Source: Rhyacophila brunnea (Eukaryota; Arthropoda; Insecta; Trichoptera; Rhyacophilidae). From it: a stretch of 64,000 nt of DNA. This document shows, in pieces, positions 46,801 to 53,855 of this stretch (position 1 is the stretch's first letter; each line of letters begins with the position of its first letter). The DNA lies in the NCBI GenBank assembly GCA_022495005.1, contig JAGYXB010000968.1:1-64000 (forward strand), read 5' to 3'. Made by a program: the position numbers and the translations under genes. The notes beneath the pieces are model-generated. The model was not told the DNA's origin, ran no database searches, and saw only the letters and a list, made by a program, of their open reading frames with translations.

Positions 46801-49141
46801 CGACATTATATTTTTATTCAAAAAATGTTCAAAGAAAAGACATTCGGGAGAGGATTCGTTCAAGTCGTTCGATGTCACGATCGACAATCATTGAATTCGT
46901 GAACTATTGGAATATACGGGCCAGTTCTCCACGACCGCAAAAATTCAATTGGCTCGTCAGAGTCCGTATCGTCGACGTCATGATCAGTCTCATGCTGTTC
47001 CAATTCCTCTTCCGACATATCATAATCTGAGTCCAATTCCTCATTAGTACGCACATTTTCTTCCTCCATATTTACGCACTATAAAACTATGAAATGTTTT
47101 TAAAATGTTTAACTGCAGTATTAGGGAACGCCAAATCACAGAAACCATTAAACTCACACACAATAGTTATTGATATCAGTATTAATTTTCACATTCACTA
47201 AAATGGGACACGGTAGACAGTACAAAAAGTATTTTAAAAATCGCGGTAAAATAAAATCATACGTTCAATAGTTAATCATGCCAGTTTTAATGTGATAAGT
47301 ACACCAGACAGCAAAAAAAGTATTTATCAACGATTGCGGTAAATATTCAACTTATATGCGATAAATACAATCCCGCGCAATGGCCCGCTCGGTTGAAAGT
47401 CTGTCGTATTCTGCGCAGTCGCGGCGCTCAATTCAAACTGATTTCTGTCGACCGGCAAAACTTGGCCGTACGAATTGGTTCGAAACTTTGGTGATTATTT
47501 TATATTTAGAACCAATGCTTTTAAAATATGTCATAGGTGGCAGGAGAAGGACAAATCAGGCCAAATTTACGTGAAAAAATCAGTCCCGTATGATAAATAT
47601 GGAAGCGGTGACATCGATTTATACACATGCGCATTGCGAAATTTGCCTGATTTGTACAAGGTGTGTGACATCGGCGCCGGCCGGGTTAAATATTTTATGA
47701 CTAACATTACATAACAAAATAAGGACATTTTATTTAGCTACATATTCACTTTTTCTAATTGTTAACTACAGTAGAATCTCGTTAATAAGAACACGGATAA
47801 TTCGAAATTCGCCGTAATTCAAAATTTTCACGAAAAAAAAGTCCCTTGAACATTATTTTCATATAAAGCCATACCTTTAATTCGATTTTCGTAAATCGAA
47901 ATTATTTCAGAATCCTTGCATATAAAAATATTCAATAAATCAAGTACAATATTTCATGAGCCAGTCATTGAAAATTGTGACAGACTTTTCGTAAAACATC
48001 ATAAATTACTTATTTTAAGAAGGTAATACAAATAATCCTGACATTTTATGACCCATTAACACACGGAACCGGATATTTGGTAGGGACATCTATGATCGTA
48101 AACGATATTGATGAAAATCAATTTTTTTTTATTTTTAAATATTAATATTTTCCCCCATACATTTTCGTAATTCGAATTTTTTTTCGATTTTCGGTCCCGT
48201 GGAATTCGTATTAACGAGGTTTTACTGTAATATTATGTTTGCAAGAAAATAATATTCTATTTACAGTTTTAAATATGCTTCACTGGTTTTTGCGATTATC
48301 AGCAAAATATGGAGGTTTCTGATATTGAAACTAACAACCTCATATGCGTGTGAGCAGTGTTTTCTTCATTGAGATATATTAAAGATATATATAACAAGAA
48401 TTGAGAATTGAGATATATATAAGATATATTAAATCTGCAGAAAGAAACTGACTTGGTAAAGAGACCCTAATAAACCTCGCATAGCAAAAATATTATTAAA
48501 TAAACATCACCAGCGAAGCTATTCTATGGACAAGGCGGCTATCGACGGTAGTTTATCATATTTGTGTATTGAGGTAGTTAATTGTTACAATAAGTTAACC
48601 GTCTAACTAAACTAAAGTCATAATGTTTATCACTTTAGCCGCCTTGTGTATAGAATAGCTACAAAGAGTTACCTTAGAGTTAGATTCTTAGGTTTCCATC
48701 ACGTGTACTTCTTCCTTCTTTCCTTGACGTTTTGGGTTCGTTGCAGAGACCATTATCAAGAGATATGTGTTATGATGAAGTAAACGGGTATCACGGGTAA
48801 AGGTTTGCCATCCCTGCTTTACTACATACTTAATTCAATCTTCTTGATTTTAATTGATTTATTATCCAGATGAAGAGGAGCAATTTGTAAGCGACGCGTA
48901 CGGCGTCAAGATGCGCGGCGTGACCAGCAACGGAGACAGCAGCCCCCTCATCTCCCCGTCCTCCCCCCTCGGGCCTCTCTCGTCCCACTCGCACAACTCC
49001 CACGGCCCTCTCACCCCCTCGCAGCGGGAGGAGGCCGACCTACGCTGGGTGGAAGACAACATTCCCTCGGCCGCCCTGCCTATTCTGGACTCCGACGAGG
49101 AGATACTGAATGCCAAATTCGAGGTCTCCAAGATGCAGTGA
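22833..49141 (+). CDS. TMEM87A: TMEM87A/B orthologue (11 coding exons, 549 aa)
   Basis: This is a Golgi-associated seven-transmembrane protein with a luminal domain, implicated in trafficking and in mechanosensitive or pH-regulating functions. Coding exons are 22833-22928, 23023-23083, 24179-24270, 35783-35971, 36049-36216, 36906-37063, 37971-38096, 40307-40525, 41748-41868, 44025-44172 and 48870-49141. All introns are GT-AG and phases match throughout. Residues 1-19 form a signal peptide (ILLVILFSFAIF core). Residues 20-200 are luminal. The membrane region starts at FYGAMCGVYVCLGVG and holds the family blocks WRDLLRIQFWIGAV, LGMLEKATFYAEY, RALARMLVLIVSLGFGIVKP, LDAALCWWVF, NTVKLTLYKHFTNTLI and DWKELWVDHAYWHVLFSV. 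The tail ends DLRWVEDNIPSAALPILDSD, then EE and FEVSKMQ, close to the human end. No frame lesion is seen. Confidence 0.95.
23385..23850. repeat. Probable foldback MITE in TMEM87A intron 2
   Basis: ACGTTCTTGCTCGATGG near 23400 recurs inverted as CGATCGAGCAAGAATGT near 23825. Several TTCGAACATG/CATGTTCGA and CTCGA motifs are distributed symmetrically between them. Exact ends and a target duplication are not clear. Confidence 0.4.
23865..24103 (+). mobile_element. tRNA-derived SINE, copy 2
   Basis: The head GTGGCCGCGCAGCTTAAGC resembles a tRNA A box. GGTTCGAATCC is a perfect B box within the T-arm-like CAGG...CCTG hairpin. The body (ACACATATTGTTTTTCAATT, TGGAGGCCCATATGATCC) and A10 tail match copy 1 at 10850. 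The tail ends 75 bases before TMEM87A exon 3. Confidence 0.78.
24890..24968 (-). repeat. tRNA-like sequence, probable SINE head
   Basis: On the minus strand an A-box-like TATAGCATAGAGGTAAATGC is followed 30 bases later by a B-box-like GGGTTCGATTTC. Acceptor and T stems do not pair well, so it is not a functional tRNA gene. No body or A tail is obvious. Confidence 0.4.
25783..27434 (+). pseudogene. piggyBac transposase B, one frameshift
   Basis: The ATG at 25783 opens an acidic leader. The catalytic core contains VAIDESLMLYKGKLGWIQYI (Asp 1), YCLTTDNFYTSPELAEIL (Asp 2) and TMGGVDRVDQHLA (Asp 3). After YYKK, at an A6 run near 27046-27050, the frame must shift by one to continue as MFFHLLEQALWNAFVLYKK. 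From there it runs to the C-terminal zinc-binding domain (CVVCCSK, RYYCPDCNVGLCIPCFKIYH) and stops at 27434. Apart from that single homopolymer lesion the gene is open from end to end, about 550 residues, normal for the family. It may therefore be a young copy, or the lesion may be an assembly error. It diverges clearly from transposases A and C. Confidence 0.9.
27440..27830 (-). pseudogene. LINE reverse-transcriptase C-terminal fragment inside piggyBac B
   Basis: The minus strand reads LKWRWAWHIARRKDGRWTNA, then VIQWYPKGTKWP and SRWIDELIKFGGNTWQRF. After ~60 bases of other sequence it continues WKKLGEAFMMQWIDP. This is the typical end of an insect LINE polymerase. The same family gives 37310-37660 and 56850-57075. 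Confidence 0.75.
27850..28085 (+). repeat. Two-copy imperfect tandem repeat (~140-bp period)
   Basis: The blocks GTATAATTTTTACA, TTTTCAAAATATTTTTA and CAACCCCTGAT appear in the same order at about 27870-27945 and 28010-28080. It lies near the right end of piggyBac B and has no coding content. Confidence 0.6.
28640..29571 (-). pseudogene. pogo/jerky-type transposase with the DDE core missing
   Basis: An ATG at 29571 begins MPRIYVKKGTRTGEVDEDAM, the usual start of insect Tigger/jerky-like transposases. About 30 residues later the text jumps to the linker and C-terminal region: ITPEIIRPYSRV, GKLPGKSRIYTDTLEK, then after a frame change an acidic DETDCEDETDCEDE segment. A fragment like the C-terminal domain (SFLRKKFHTWKFVFPLPKM) follows at about 28800. 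The DNA-binding and D-D-D catalytic parts (some 300-400 residues) are absent, so this is an internally deleted, non-autonomous derivative. Confidence 0.65.
31073..31408 (+). mobile_element. MITE family E, copy 2
   Basis: It begins GGCGGTCCTCGACTTTCAAA and ends in GGGCCGCCT, a weak inverted repeat. Interior blocks (TTTCGTACATTTCTTAAAAT, AAGTTTATAAA, CTACTTTCGAACATTCAA) are shared with 3373-4102 and 49984-50330. It is in TMEM87A intron 3. Confidence 0.6.
32158..32457. mobile_element. Near-perfect 300-bp hairpin element
   Basis: Arms of about 145 bases are reverse complements with few mismatches. The left arm starts GTGGGTCTATTCTATACTTA and holds CACGAAGCTGGTTTTTATTG. The right arm mirrors it to GACCCAC at 32457. 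The loop is only about 10 bases (AGATAGGT region). A related, more diverged pair of arms is at 48520-48655. It is in TMEM87A intron 3, so its transcript could form long double-stranded RNA. Confidence 0.8.
32950..33158. mobile_element. Tigger/pogo-type MITE, ~209 bp
   Basis: The left end is CAGTAGGCCCTCGGTTATCC and the right end (reverse complement) is GAGTAGGGGCTCGGTAATCC. A second pair of 'TAATCCAGCA'-like motifs lies inside. The 'CCCTCGGTTATCC' end is characteristic of Tigger-derived MITEs. It directly abuts a LINE fragment. Confidence 0.65.
33160..33715 (+). pseudogene. R1-like non-LTR retrotransposon C-terminal fragment
   Basis: An open frame from about 33164 contains YAAWQARWVASSKGRQTF and FPDVSARHMTRRLVPTHW. 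A zinc-knuckle-like block follows (CSCGHDQQDAEHVLWDCPL). This is the typical RNase H/zinc-finger end of R1-clade elements. The last ~60 codons do not resemble the family and probably result from a frame change near 33600. No polymerase domain is upstream. It is in TMEM87A intron 3. Confidence 0.75.
34440..34990 (+). pseudogene. Mariner-like (SETMAR-type HTH) transposase remnant, copy 1
   Basis: The translation of 34555-34680 includes QAFGDNVISITQIKEWYSW, then K-D-x-C-T-M-V-E. This resembles the N-terminal helix-turn-helix of mariner-like transposases (the E-W-x-x-x-F-K-D-G motif). A stretch at 34905-34970 (CTTTCCTAAAATGCTGCCAA) also occurs at 63290-63340, near the other copy. It is heavily mutated. 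Confidence 0.45.
35050..35130 (-). repeat. tRNA-like SINE head, second family, copy 1
   Basis: On the minus strand GCCCTCGTAATCCAGTGCGT and AAGGCGCTGACCTTTCATC match the head at 53225-53287. It is A-box-like but the B box is degenerate. Confidence 0.45.
35257..35300 (+). repeat. CCCACACACA microsatellite
   Basis: Four to five tandem units of CCCACACACA, slightly imperfect, lie in TMEM87A intron 3. Confidence 0.85.
37310..37660 (+). pseudogene. LINE C-terminal fragment split by a foldback element
   Basis: VIQWLPRGTT (37340-37361) and, after the 37366-37505 insert, a FGxSMWQ-like stretch, then K-Q-L-W-E-N-F-I-R and GATGATGATGA at the end, match the LINE ends at 27440 and 56850. It is in TMEM87A intron 6 on the sense strand. 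Confidence 0.6.
37366..37505. mobile_element. 140-bp foldback element inserted in a LINE fragment
   Basis: GCAACATCTTCTTGGCTACG at the left and its exact reverse complement at the right enclose about 100 bases. It interrupts the LINE reading frame exactly between two conserved blocks, so its boundaries are well supported. Confidence 0.65.
38258..38912. mobile_element. Non-autonomous hAT element, 655 bp
   Basis: Perfect 8-bp flanks GTTTGAAC (38250-38257 and 38913-38920) enclose ends TAGAGGTGGG and (reverse complement) TAGAGGTAAG. Interior repeats of the form TACTTACTAGTATT are seen. There is no transposase. It is in TMEM87A intron 7. Confidence 0.85.
39430..39795. mobile_element. Foldback MITE with ~30-bp arms
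   Basis: AGTCAGACAACGTTATCTAC followed by AAAAAAGTG is mirrored at 39765-39795 as CACTTTTGTAGATAGTGTTG followed by TTTGACACT. The element contains further AACGTTATNTC copies near 39480 and 39515. It is in TMEM87A intron 7. Confidence 0.6.
39870..39990 (+). repeat. MITE family B, fragment
   Basis: TGGTACTATTTGACAGG, then AGTTCGTTTTTTTACC and a GGCTCGCCACTATC block match the middle of the family B copies. The ends are missing. Confidence 0.5.
41230..41690 (+). repeat. Intronic duplication, copy 1 (upstream of TMEM87A exon 9)
   Basis: Two blocks recur downstream of exon 9. ACATTATATTAAAACACGGG at about 41250 and the following 90 bases match 42180-42270. 41355-41690 (TTAATTAGTTTTACATCRTT, GCATAARCCCACT, TTTGAATTGAATATTTTAAT) matches 43225-43442. 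Similarity ends sharply 58 bases before the exon at 41748. Confidence 0.7.
42260..42647. mobile_element. Foldback element with ~40-bp arms
   Basis: TATGAGTCGTATAGTTCCTA, then TATACGATAAGTCCACTTT, is mirrored at 42608-42647 with one or two mismatches. The motif GGAxTTATCG recurs inside several times. Confidence 0.65.
42651..43222. mobile_element. hAT-like non-autonomous element, 572 bp
   Basis: The ends are CAGTGGCGAGGGGTGGAGGT and (reverse complement) CAGTGGCGAAGGGTGGAGGT. The arms hold further long inverted matches (ACTAAACTTTGTCAGT / ACTGACAAAGTTTAATGTG). Clear 8-bp flanks are not visible, probably because it landed in an AT repeat next to another element. Partial copies lie at 10787 and 12962. 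Confidence 0.7.
43511..43877 (+). mobile_element. pogo-type MITE family T, copy 1
   Basis: TA-flanked inverted ends with AACCTCGTTAATA just inside. The interior TTCGAAATTTGCCGTAATTC and CATTATTTTCATATAAA is shared with 47769-48227 and, reversed, 50673-51060. It is in TMEM87A intron 10, whose upstream boundary is exon 10 at 44172 - this copy is just before exon 10. Confidence 0.8.
44600..44825 (+). pseudogene. LINE C-terminal fragment, Jockey-like, copy 2
   Basis: The frame reads LVLPKCRINVSLVMPIGWAI, then D-I-D-I-F-Y-L-S-E-D-E-F before a stop. It is the sense-strand sibling of the 13405-13620 fragment. It is in TMEM87A intron 10. Confidence 0.6.
44912..47685 (-). mobile_element. piggyBac element C, 2.77 kb
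   Basis: TTAA lies at 44908-44911 and 47686-47689. The ends are CCCGGCACC and (reverse complement) CCCGGCCGG. The broken transposase occupies 45410-47069. It is in TMEM87A intron 10. Confidence 0.88.
45410..47069 (-). pseudogene. piggyBac transposase C, frameshifted in its N-terminal third
   Basis: The N-terminal acidic leader (MEEENVRTNEELDSDYDMSE) starts at 47069. The reading frame changes near 46880 and again near 46700. From about 46705 the core is open for 431 codons. It holds LCIDESIIVFKGRLIFKQFI (Asp 1), TLWCDNWYSSPALFKYLH (Asp 2), DYNKNMGTVDKSDMML (Asp 3) and the C-terminal zinc domain CFVCGNSKK...RYMCPTCDVALCLSPCFKIYHT to the stop at 45410. It is closer to transposase A than to B (shared NMG/GAVDKSDM and MLHF blocks). 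The lesions are confined to the N-terminal part, so the catalytic core is complete. Confidence 0.87.
47769..48227 (+). mobile_element. pogo-type MITE family T, copy 2
   Basis: CAGTAGAATCTCGTTAATAA at the left and (reverse complement) CAGTAAAACCTCGTTAATAC at the right, each beside TA. It is ~90 bases longer than copy 1 because of an extra interior segment (48000-48090). It is in TMEM87A intron 10. Confidence 0.82.
48520..48655. repeat. Diverged copy of the 32158 hairpin family
   Basis: CTATTCTAT...GCGGCTATCG and, inverted, TTTATCACTTTAGCCGCC...ATAGAATAG correspond to the outer arms of the 32158-32457 hairpin. The inner arms are mostly gone. Confidence 0.45.
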
Positions 49142-49449
49142 TTGTGTCGTGCGATGCGACATCGTGAGATCTGGATACTGCAAGGCTTAATGTTGCGTAC
49201 GGGCATGGCAAACATGATTGATCAACTTCGGATTGCTTGTGCTGTCTACTATGAATAATATGTAAATTATTAACGATAAATATGATACGCTATGTCGATA
49301 ATATTTATTTTCTTTATTCAATGGCAATGTTTGTTGGCGAATTTTAGCACATATTAACTGTCAAATGTTTTGTATGAATGAATTTTATCATTAATTAAAA
49401 TGAATGACGATATATTAATACTATCGACCAAGGTTACGTGATGGAATTT
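49142..49449 (+). other. TMEM87A 3' untranslated region (probable)
   Basis: Sequence directly after the TGA at 49139-49141, with no further conserved frame. I see no AATAAA that clearly marks the transcript end before the repeats begin at about 49450, so the 3' UTR may extend further. Confidence 0.45.
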
Positions 49450-49720
49450 GAATTTAAATTCTAATGGATTTAAGTTTTGTAGTATACCATTTGACACCGT
49501 TTTTGCGACCCGGATTTCGCCTTTCAGCATCTTCAGGCACGATGCGTGCTCACTTTATTTATCGGGAATTAACTGTATTCATTATCAGTGTGTGATTTAC
49601 CATTTATTTTGTGAGTACACATAGTGCCTGAAGACACTGAAAGGCGAAACCTGGGTTGCAAAAAACGACTCAAATGGACTAGTACCTACAAAACTTAAAT
49701 CCGTTCGAATTGGTAGACGA
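49450..49720. mobile_element. Inverted-repeat element family D, copy 1
   Basis: AATGGATTTAAGTTTTGTAG and GGATTTCGCCTTTCAG in the left arm are mirrored by CTGAAAGGCGAAACCTGGGT and CTACAAAACTTAAATCCGTT in the right. Copies: 53005-53432 (interrupted) and a deleted one at 1914-1983. Confidence 0.65.
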
Positions 49721-49983
49721 TATATTAGACTTTATTAATTGAGAAACCGATGCGGTTACTTGGTAAAATTCCATTTTACAATTTAATTTTAATAATGTTG
49801 AATTCCACAAATTTTATTTTTGTCGATAGTTATTTCGGTTGTAACACCATCATCAAGGCTATATTACATGATATATGAAATATGTAGTTTCTACGGTGAA
49901 TGAAAAAGAACCTCTCATCTCTTTTATCGTCAACATGCATAATATTATATAGTTAATTAAAATTAAATACAATATGTAGTACG

Positions 49984-50330
49984 TCCGACCCTCGACTTTC
50001 GTTCTACTTTCACACAATTCGCTATTTCGTACATTTCTTAAAATTTAGATTTTTGTTGATAATGCAAAAACTGTACACTTACATGCAGTCACTTCTCTCT
50101 CTTCCGCTTCCCGTCGCTTTCTCAAATAAGTAAAAGGGTGGTATTCCACTATCCCTTCACAAGTTTATAAAGAAAACTTTAACGTTAACTTTATTATACC
50201 CATTGATAAATAAATATTTTAAAGCACAATTTTTTATGTTTTTTTTTTACATCCGTCTACTTTCGAACATTCAATGTTCGAACACATTTTCAGGAACCAA
50301 TTACGTACGAAAATCGACGGTCGCCTGTAC
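49984..50330 (+). mobile_element. MITE family E, copy 3
   Basis: It starts CGACCCTCGACTTTCGTTCT and ends ACGAAAATCGACGGTCGCCT, giving a better inverted repeat than copies 1 and 2. The same interior order of blocks is present as at 31073-31408. Confidence 0.65.
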
Positions 50331-50672
50331 TTATTTCACGCCGGTAACGGGTTTTGTCCGATTCAATGAGACATTCTCAACTGAATTCCATTGAAGCGGA
50401 CAAAACCAGTCATGGTCATTGTTAAACTACGTGGAATAAGTATTTTATTTTAATTCAATACACTGTCTATCCACCAAGAATTGATATTATACTATATAAT
50501 ATTATCTTTATTTTAATTAATGTAATGTTTTTATCCACCAAAAATTGACAGTTAACATCCATTGAAGTGAATTATGTTATTCTTTCAAATAGATACTTTC
50601 TTATGTTAAAAATACTACTTACGTTGTCATATTATTAAATATATGTACATATGGGACTGCTCAATATGTATA

Positions 50673-51060
50673 CAGTAAAATCTCGTTAATACGAATTCCG
50701 TGGGACCGAAAATCTAAAAAAAATTCGAATTACGAAATATGAAATGTGTGGGGGAAAAATACTTAAATTTGGGATCATAGATGTGCCTACCAAATTTCCG
50801 ATTGTTATATATTATATTACCTTCATAAAATAAGTAATTTTTGATGTTTTAAGAAAAGTCTGTCACAATTTTCAATGAATTGAAATAGTGTACTTTATTA
50901 CGATTTATTGAATATTTTTATATGCCAGGATTCTGAAATCATTTCGAATTAAAGGTATGGTTTTATATGAAAATAATGTTCAAGGGACTTTTTTTTCGTG
51001 AAAATTTCGAATTACGGCAAATTTCGAATTATCAGTGTTCTTACTAACGAGGTTTTAGTG
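50673..51060 (-). mobile_element. pogo-type MITE family T, copy 3 (reverse)
   Basis: The left end CAGTAAAATCTCGTTAATAC and the right end (reverse complement) CACTAAAACCTCGTTAGTAA are present. Interior motifs are in the opposite order to copies 1 and 2. It lies downstream of TMEM87A. Confidence 0.8.
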
Positions 51061-53004
51061 TTTACACAATAATTAATATGTACATATTATTCGACAGTTG
51101 ATTAATGTTGTTGTTAAAGCAGTGCATATTACTGTGCAACTGTGACTCAACGTTTCTTCAGTGCGAACACTGCAATGTAAACTAACACAATCATTTATTT
51201 AATTGGGATAACCTTTACTTGTTAGAATTTAATTTTACAACAGTATAATGTTATATTAAATTTGTGGAATTTTAGCTACCGCTCCTGCCGTACGTGCCGT
51301 CATGTATTTTTAAATTGTCCTCTACGTCACAGCGCTGCATGTGCTGACACTGTTATGTCACGTGATTTTGTGCACTGATACTATTTCGTCTAATGCACTT
51401 TTCCATGTTGACTTGTCATAGCAGATTGTCTGTCTCTGGCACTATTGAGAGGAACTAAACGCTTACTTTTCTGTTTTTCCATATGCCTATTTACGGTAGA
51501 TAAAGTGTTCATATTATTGTTGTAATCCGGACAAGGTATCAGTCGATTTTATAATTAACAGAATACATTTATTTATCAGACGTTCGTTGCTCAATCATGT
51601 TTGCGTAGTGTGCACGGAATTTAGCACGTCAAACAAATAAGGTGAAGATTATAATTTCTTTTCTCTCATTTGCTACGTAAAAACGTATGTAATGTATAAA
51701 GTCATCAGTGATGTGATTTGTATTGAATCGAGATTGTGTTAATTAATCTATATGTAATTAATATTAATTTCTGTAAGTGCTAGAATGAATGATGTATCTC
51801 AAATGTCTATTACTTATGTATATAACATTATATACTTTCAATTTTAAAATGTCATATAGTAGGAATATCAGATAGGATTGAATCGAGTATTCGAAAAATT
51901 ACACAATTTCTCCTCTCCTTTGGCAGTCAAAATAATATAATCCTAATGCTTTAAAACCGCTAAAATCAAAGATGTTGATGAAAATCTTCCGCCATCATAT
52001 AGAAGTGTAAGTGAAACCTAAGGCTAATTATTAAATCAGCTGCAATTCTTCTCTCATATTTGTAGCAAAATTCGTATGATTAATTTCACAGATTTATTTG
52101 AAACACCACGTAATGTAAAAATGTTTTTTAATACAATGATTAATGTTCATATGAACAATCCTAAAAAAATCCAAAATAACAGTATGTAATATTATGTAAG
52201 TACCAAAACAAAAATGTCATTTATTAAAATAGCATTTTACTTATTAACACTGCTGTAAACTTATAGAATATGTATAAATTTTTCTGTAGCTACCAATTCA
52301 ACCACACTAAAAGCATTCTAGAATTATTAAGTTGTATAATAATGTTCAAAAATCTCCCTCCAGTATGTCTAGTTTTTGTGATAATTTTGAGTTTGCCATG
52401 CATTTTTGCAGGTTTTACTTCCGCCAACCATTGCAGAGAATGTGTGGTCAGAAAACAGGTTTAATTTCAAAATGCTCTAAAATGAGTTTCTAAATTCATA
52501 AAATTCAATAATCAATCACGAAATCAGATGACAATCATTTTGACTTCATTTGAATCGACACATTATTGAATACTTGTAAAATCAATGTTTCTCACTGTCA
52601 ATATTTTCATTTCAGCAGCATTTGAAACAAACACTTTACCTATCGCTCCCGCCAACGTGGCTTGCTTTACTAGCAAAGAGTTACGAAAGGCACACGTCAC
52701 ATTGGTGTATTTAGACACATACAACTTTGCCTTACGAAATAAATTTGAAACGTGATGTTCGCTTTAAAGATTTATCAACATATCTCGAACATACACTTGA
52801 AATACGAATTCACGGTAAAAGATAATATAATTGTCCACAAATGTAATACATTTCATTTGGTTTATTGCATTTTTTTACTCAAACTTTTTTATCTGTCAAA
52901 CGCGGTGGGCATGTCACTTGAAAGTCACTTGTTACCCCAAGGGCAAAATGGATTGTAAACATAATGTAAAATTTTATGTATAATACATTTAATACTATCG
53001 ACGG
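51061..53004. other. Non-coding stretch, nothing recognised
   Basis: AT-rich DNA with only short, unconserved open frames. I found no repeat pairs, tRNA or conserved exon by eye. Confidence 0.4.
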
Positions 53005-53432
53005 AGGGTATTGAAATTTAAATTCTAATGGATTTAAGTTTTGTACTATTCCACTTGAGTCATTTTTTGTGAACTGGATTTCGCTTTTCGGCATATATAT
53101 ATATAGACATATGTATTCTACAATAGGCCATGAGGCGCAATGACAGTATTGTTTTTAGTGATAGAAGAGAAAACATGACAAACTTCATAAAAGGCTTTGA
53201 GAAAATCACATAAATATATTATTATGACCTCCCTGAGAAACGAACCCGATGAAAGATCAGCGCCTTACGCACTAGACTACCAGGGCCGTATATTATTAAT
53301 TTGTTATATAAACGAGAATTAACTGTATTATTTGTCAGTGTGATTGGTGAGTGCACATTATGCCTGAAAGGCTAAATCCCGGTTACAAAAAACGACTTAA
53401 ATGGAATAGTACATATCTTAAATCAATTAGAA
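53005..53432. mobile_element. Inverted-repeat element family D, copy 2, with a SINE head inside
   Basis: The left arm (AATGGATTTAAGTTTTGTAC, then TGGATTTCGCTTTTC) and the right arm (CCTGAAAGGCTAAATCCCGG, then CAAAAAACGACTTAAATGG) match copy 1. A short ATATAT run and a minus-strand tRNA-like head (53225-53287) lie in the middle. Confidence 0.6.
53225..53287 (-). repeat. tRNA-like SINE head, second family, copy 2
   Basis: On the minus strand GCCCTGGTAGTCTAGTGCGT is A-box-like. It is followed by AAGGCGCTGATCTTTCATC and the B-box-like GGGTTCGTTTC. It shares the first ~40 bases with 35050-35130. Confidence 0.5.
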
Positions 53433-53447
53433 TAATAGTGCTTGTAC

Positions 53448-53855
53448 ACGTACATGAATTTACTGGCAGCAATAGTGGGTATTTTAAACTACCGTGACAA
53501 TAACTGTTTACATGTAAAAGTGCTGACTGTCTCTCCAATCTCATTCTTTAAGAGTGAGCGAGGCACGATATTGTCATTTTATGGTACTATTTGACAGGTA
53601 GTGAAAATCGGTCAACCTGAAAATTCATTCATAGTTCGTTTTTTTGCCGGCGGGTTCGTCACTATCGTTCTACTGCACAGGCGCAGATCTAAAAAATCCT
53701 ACTGTCGCATGAAAATTCAGAAACTTCCAAAATTTTTTGATTCATGCATGCAAGCTTGCAACTGCAGTATAATACATCTTTACCCATACATTTTCTTGTT
53801 ATGGCCGCGATAATACTTAGTGTCAATAAATCCATGCACGTGTAAACAGGGTATA
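53448..53855 (+). mobile_element. MITE family B, copy 3
   Basis: Nearly full length: the left end is TGTACACGTACATGAATTTA and the right end TAAATCCATGCACGTGTAAA. The middle blocks match the copies at 2431 and 16630. Confidence 0.7.

Noticed and set aside
48862..49215. 117-codon minus frame opposite the last TMEM87A exon
   Set aside because: Antisense shadow of the Ser/Pro-rich coding exon, with no domain of its own.
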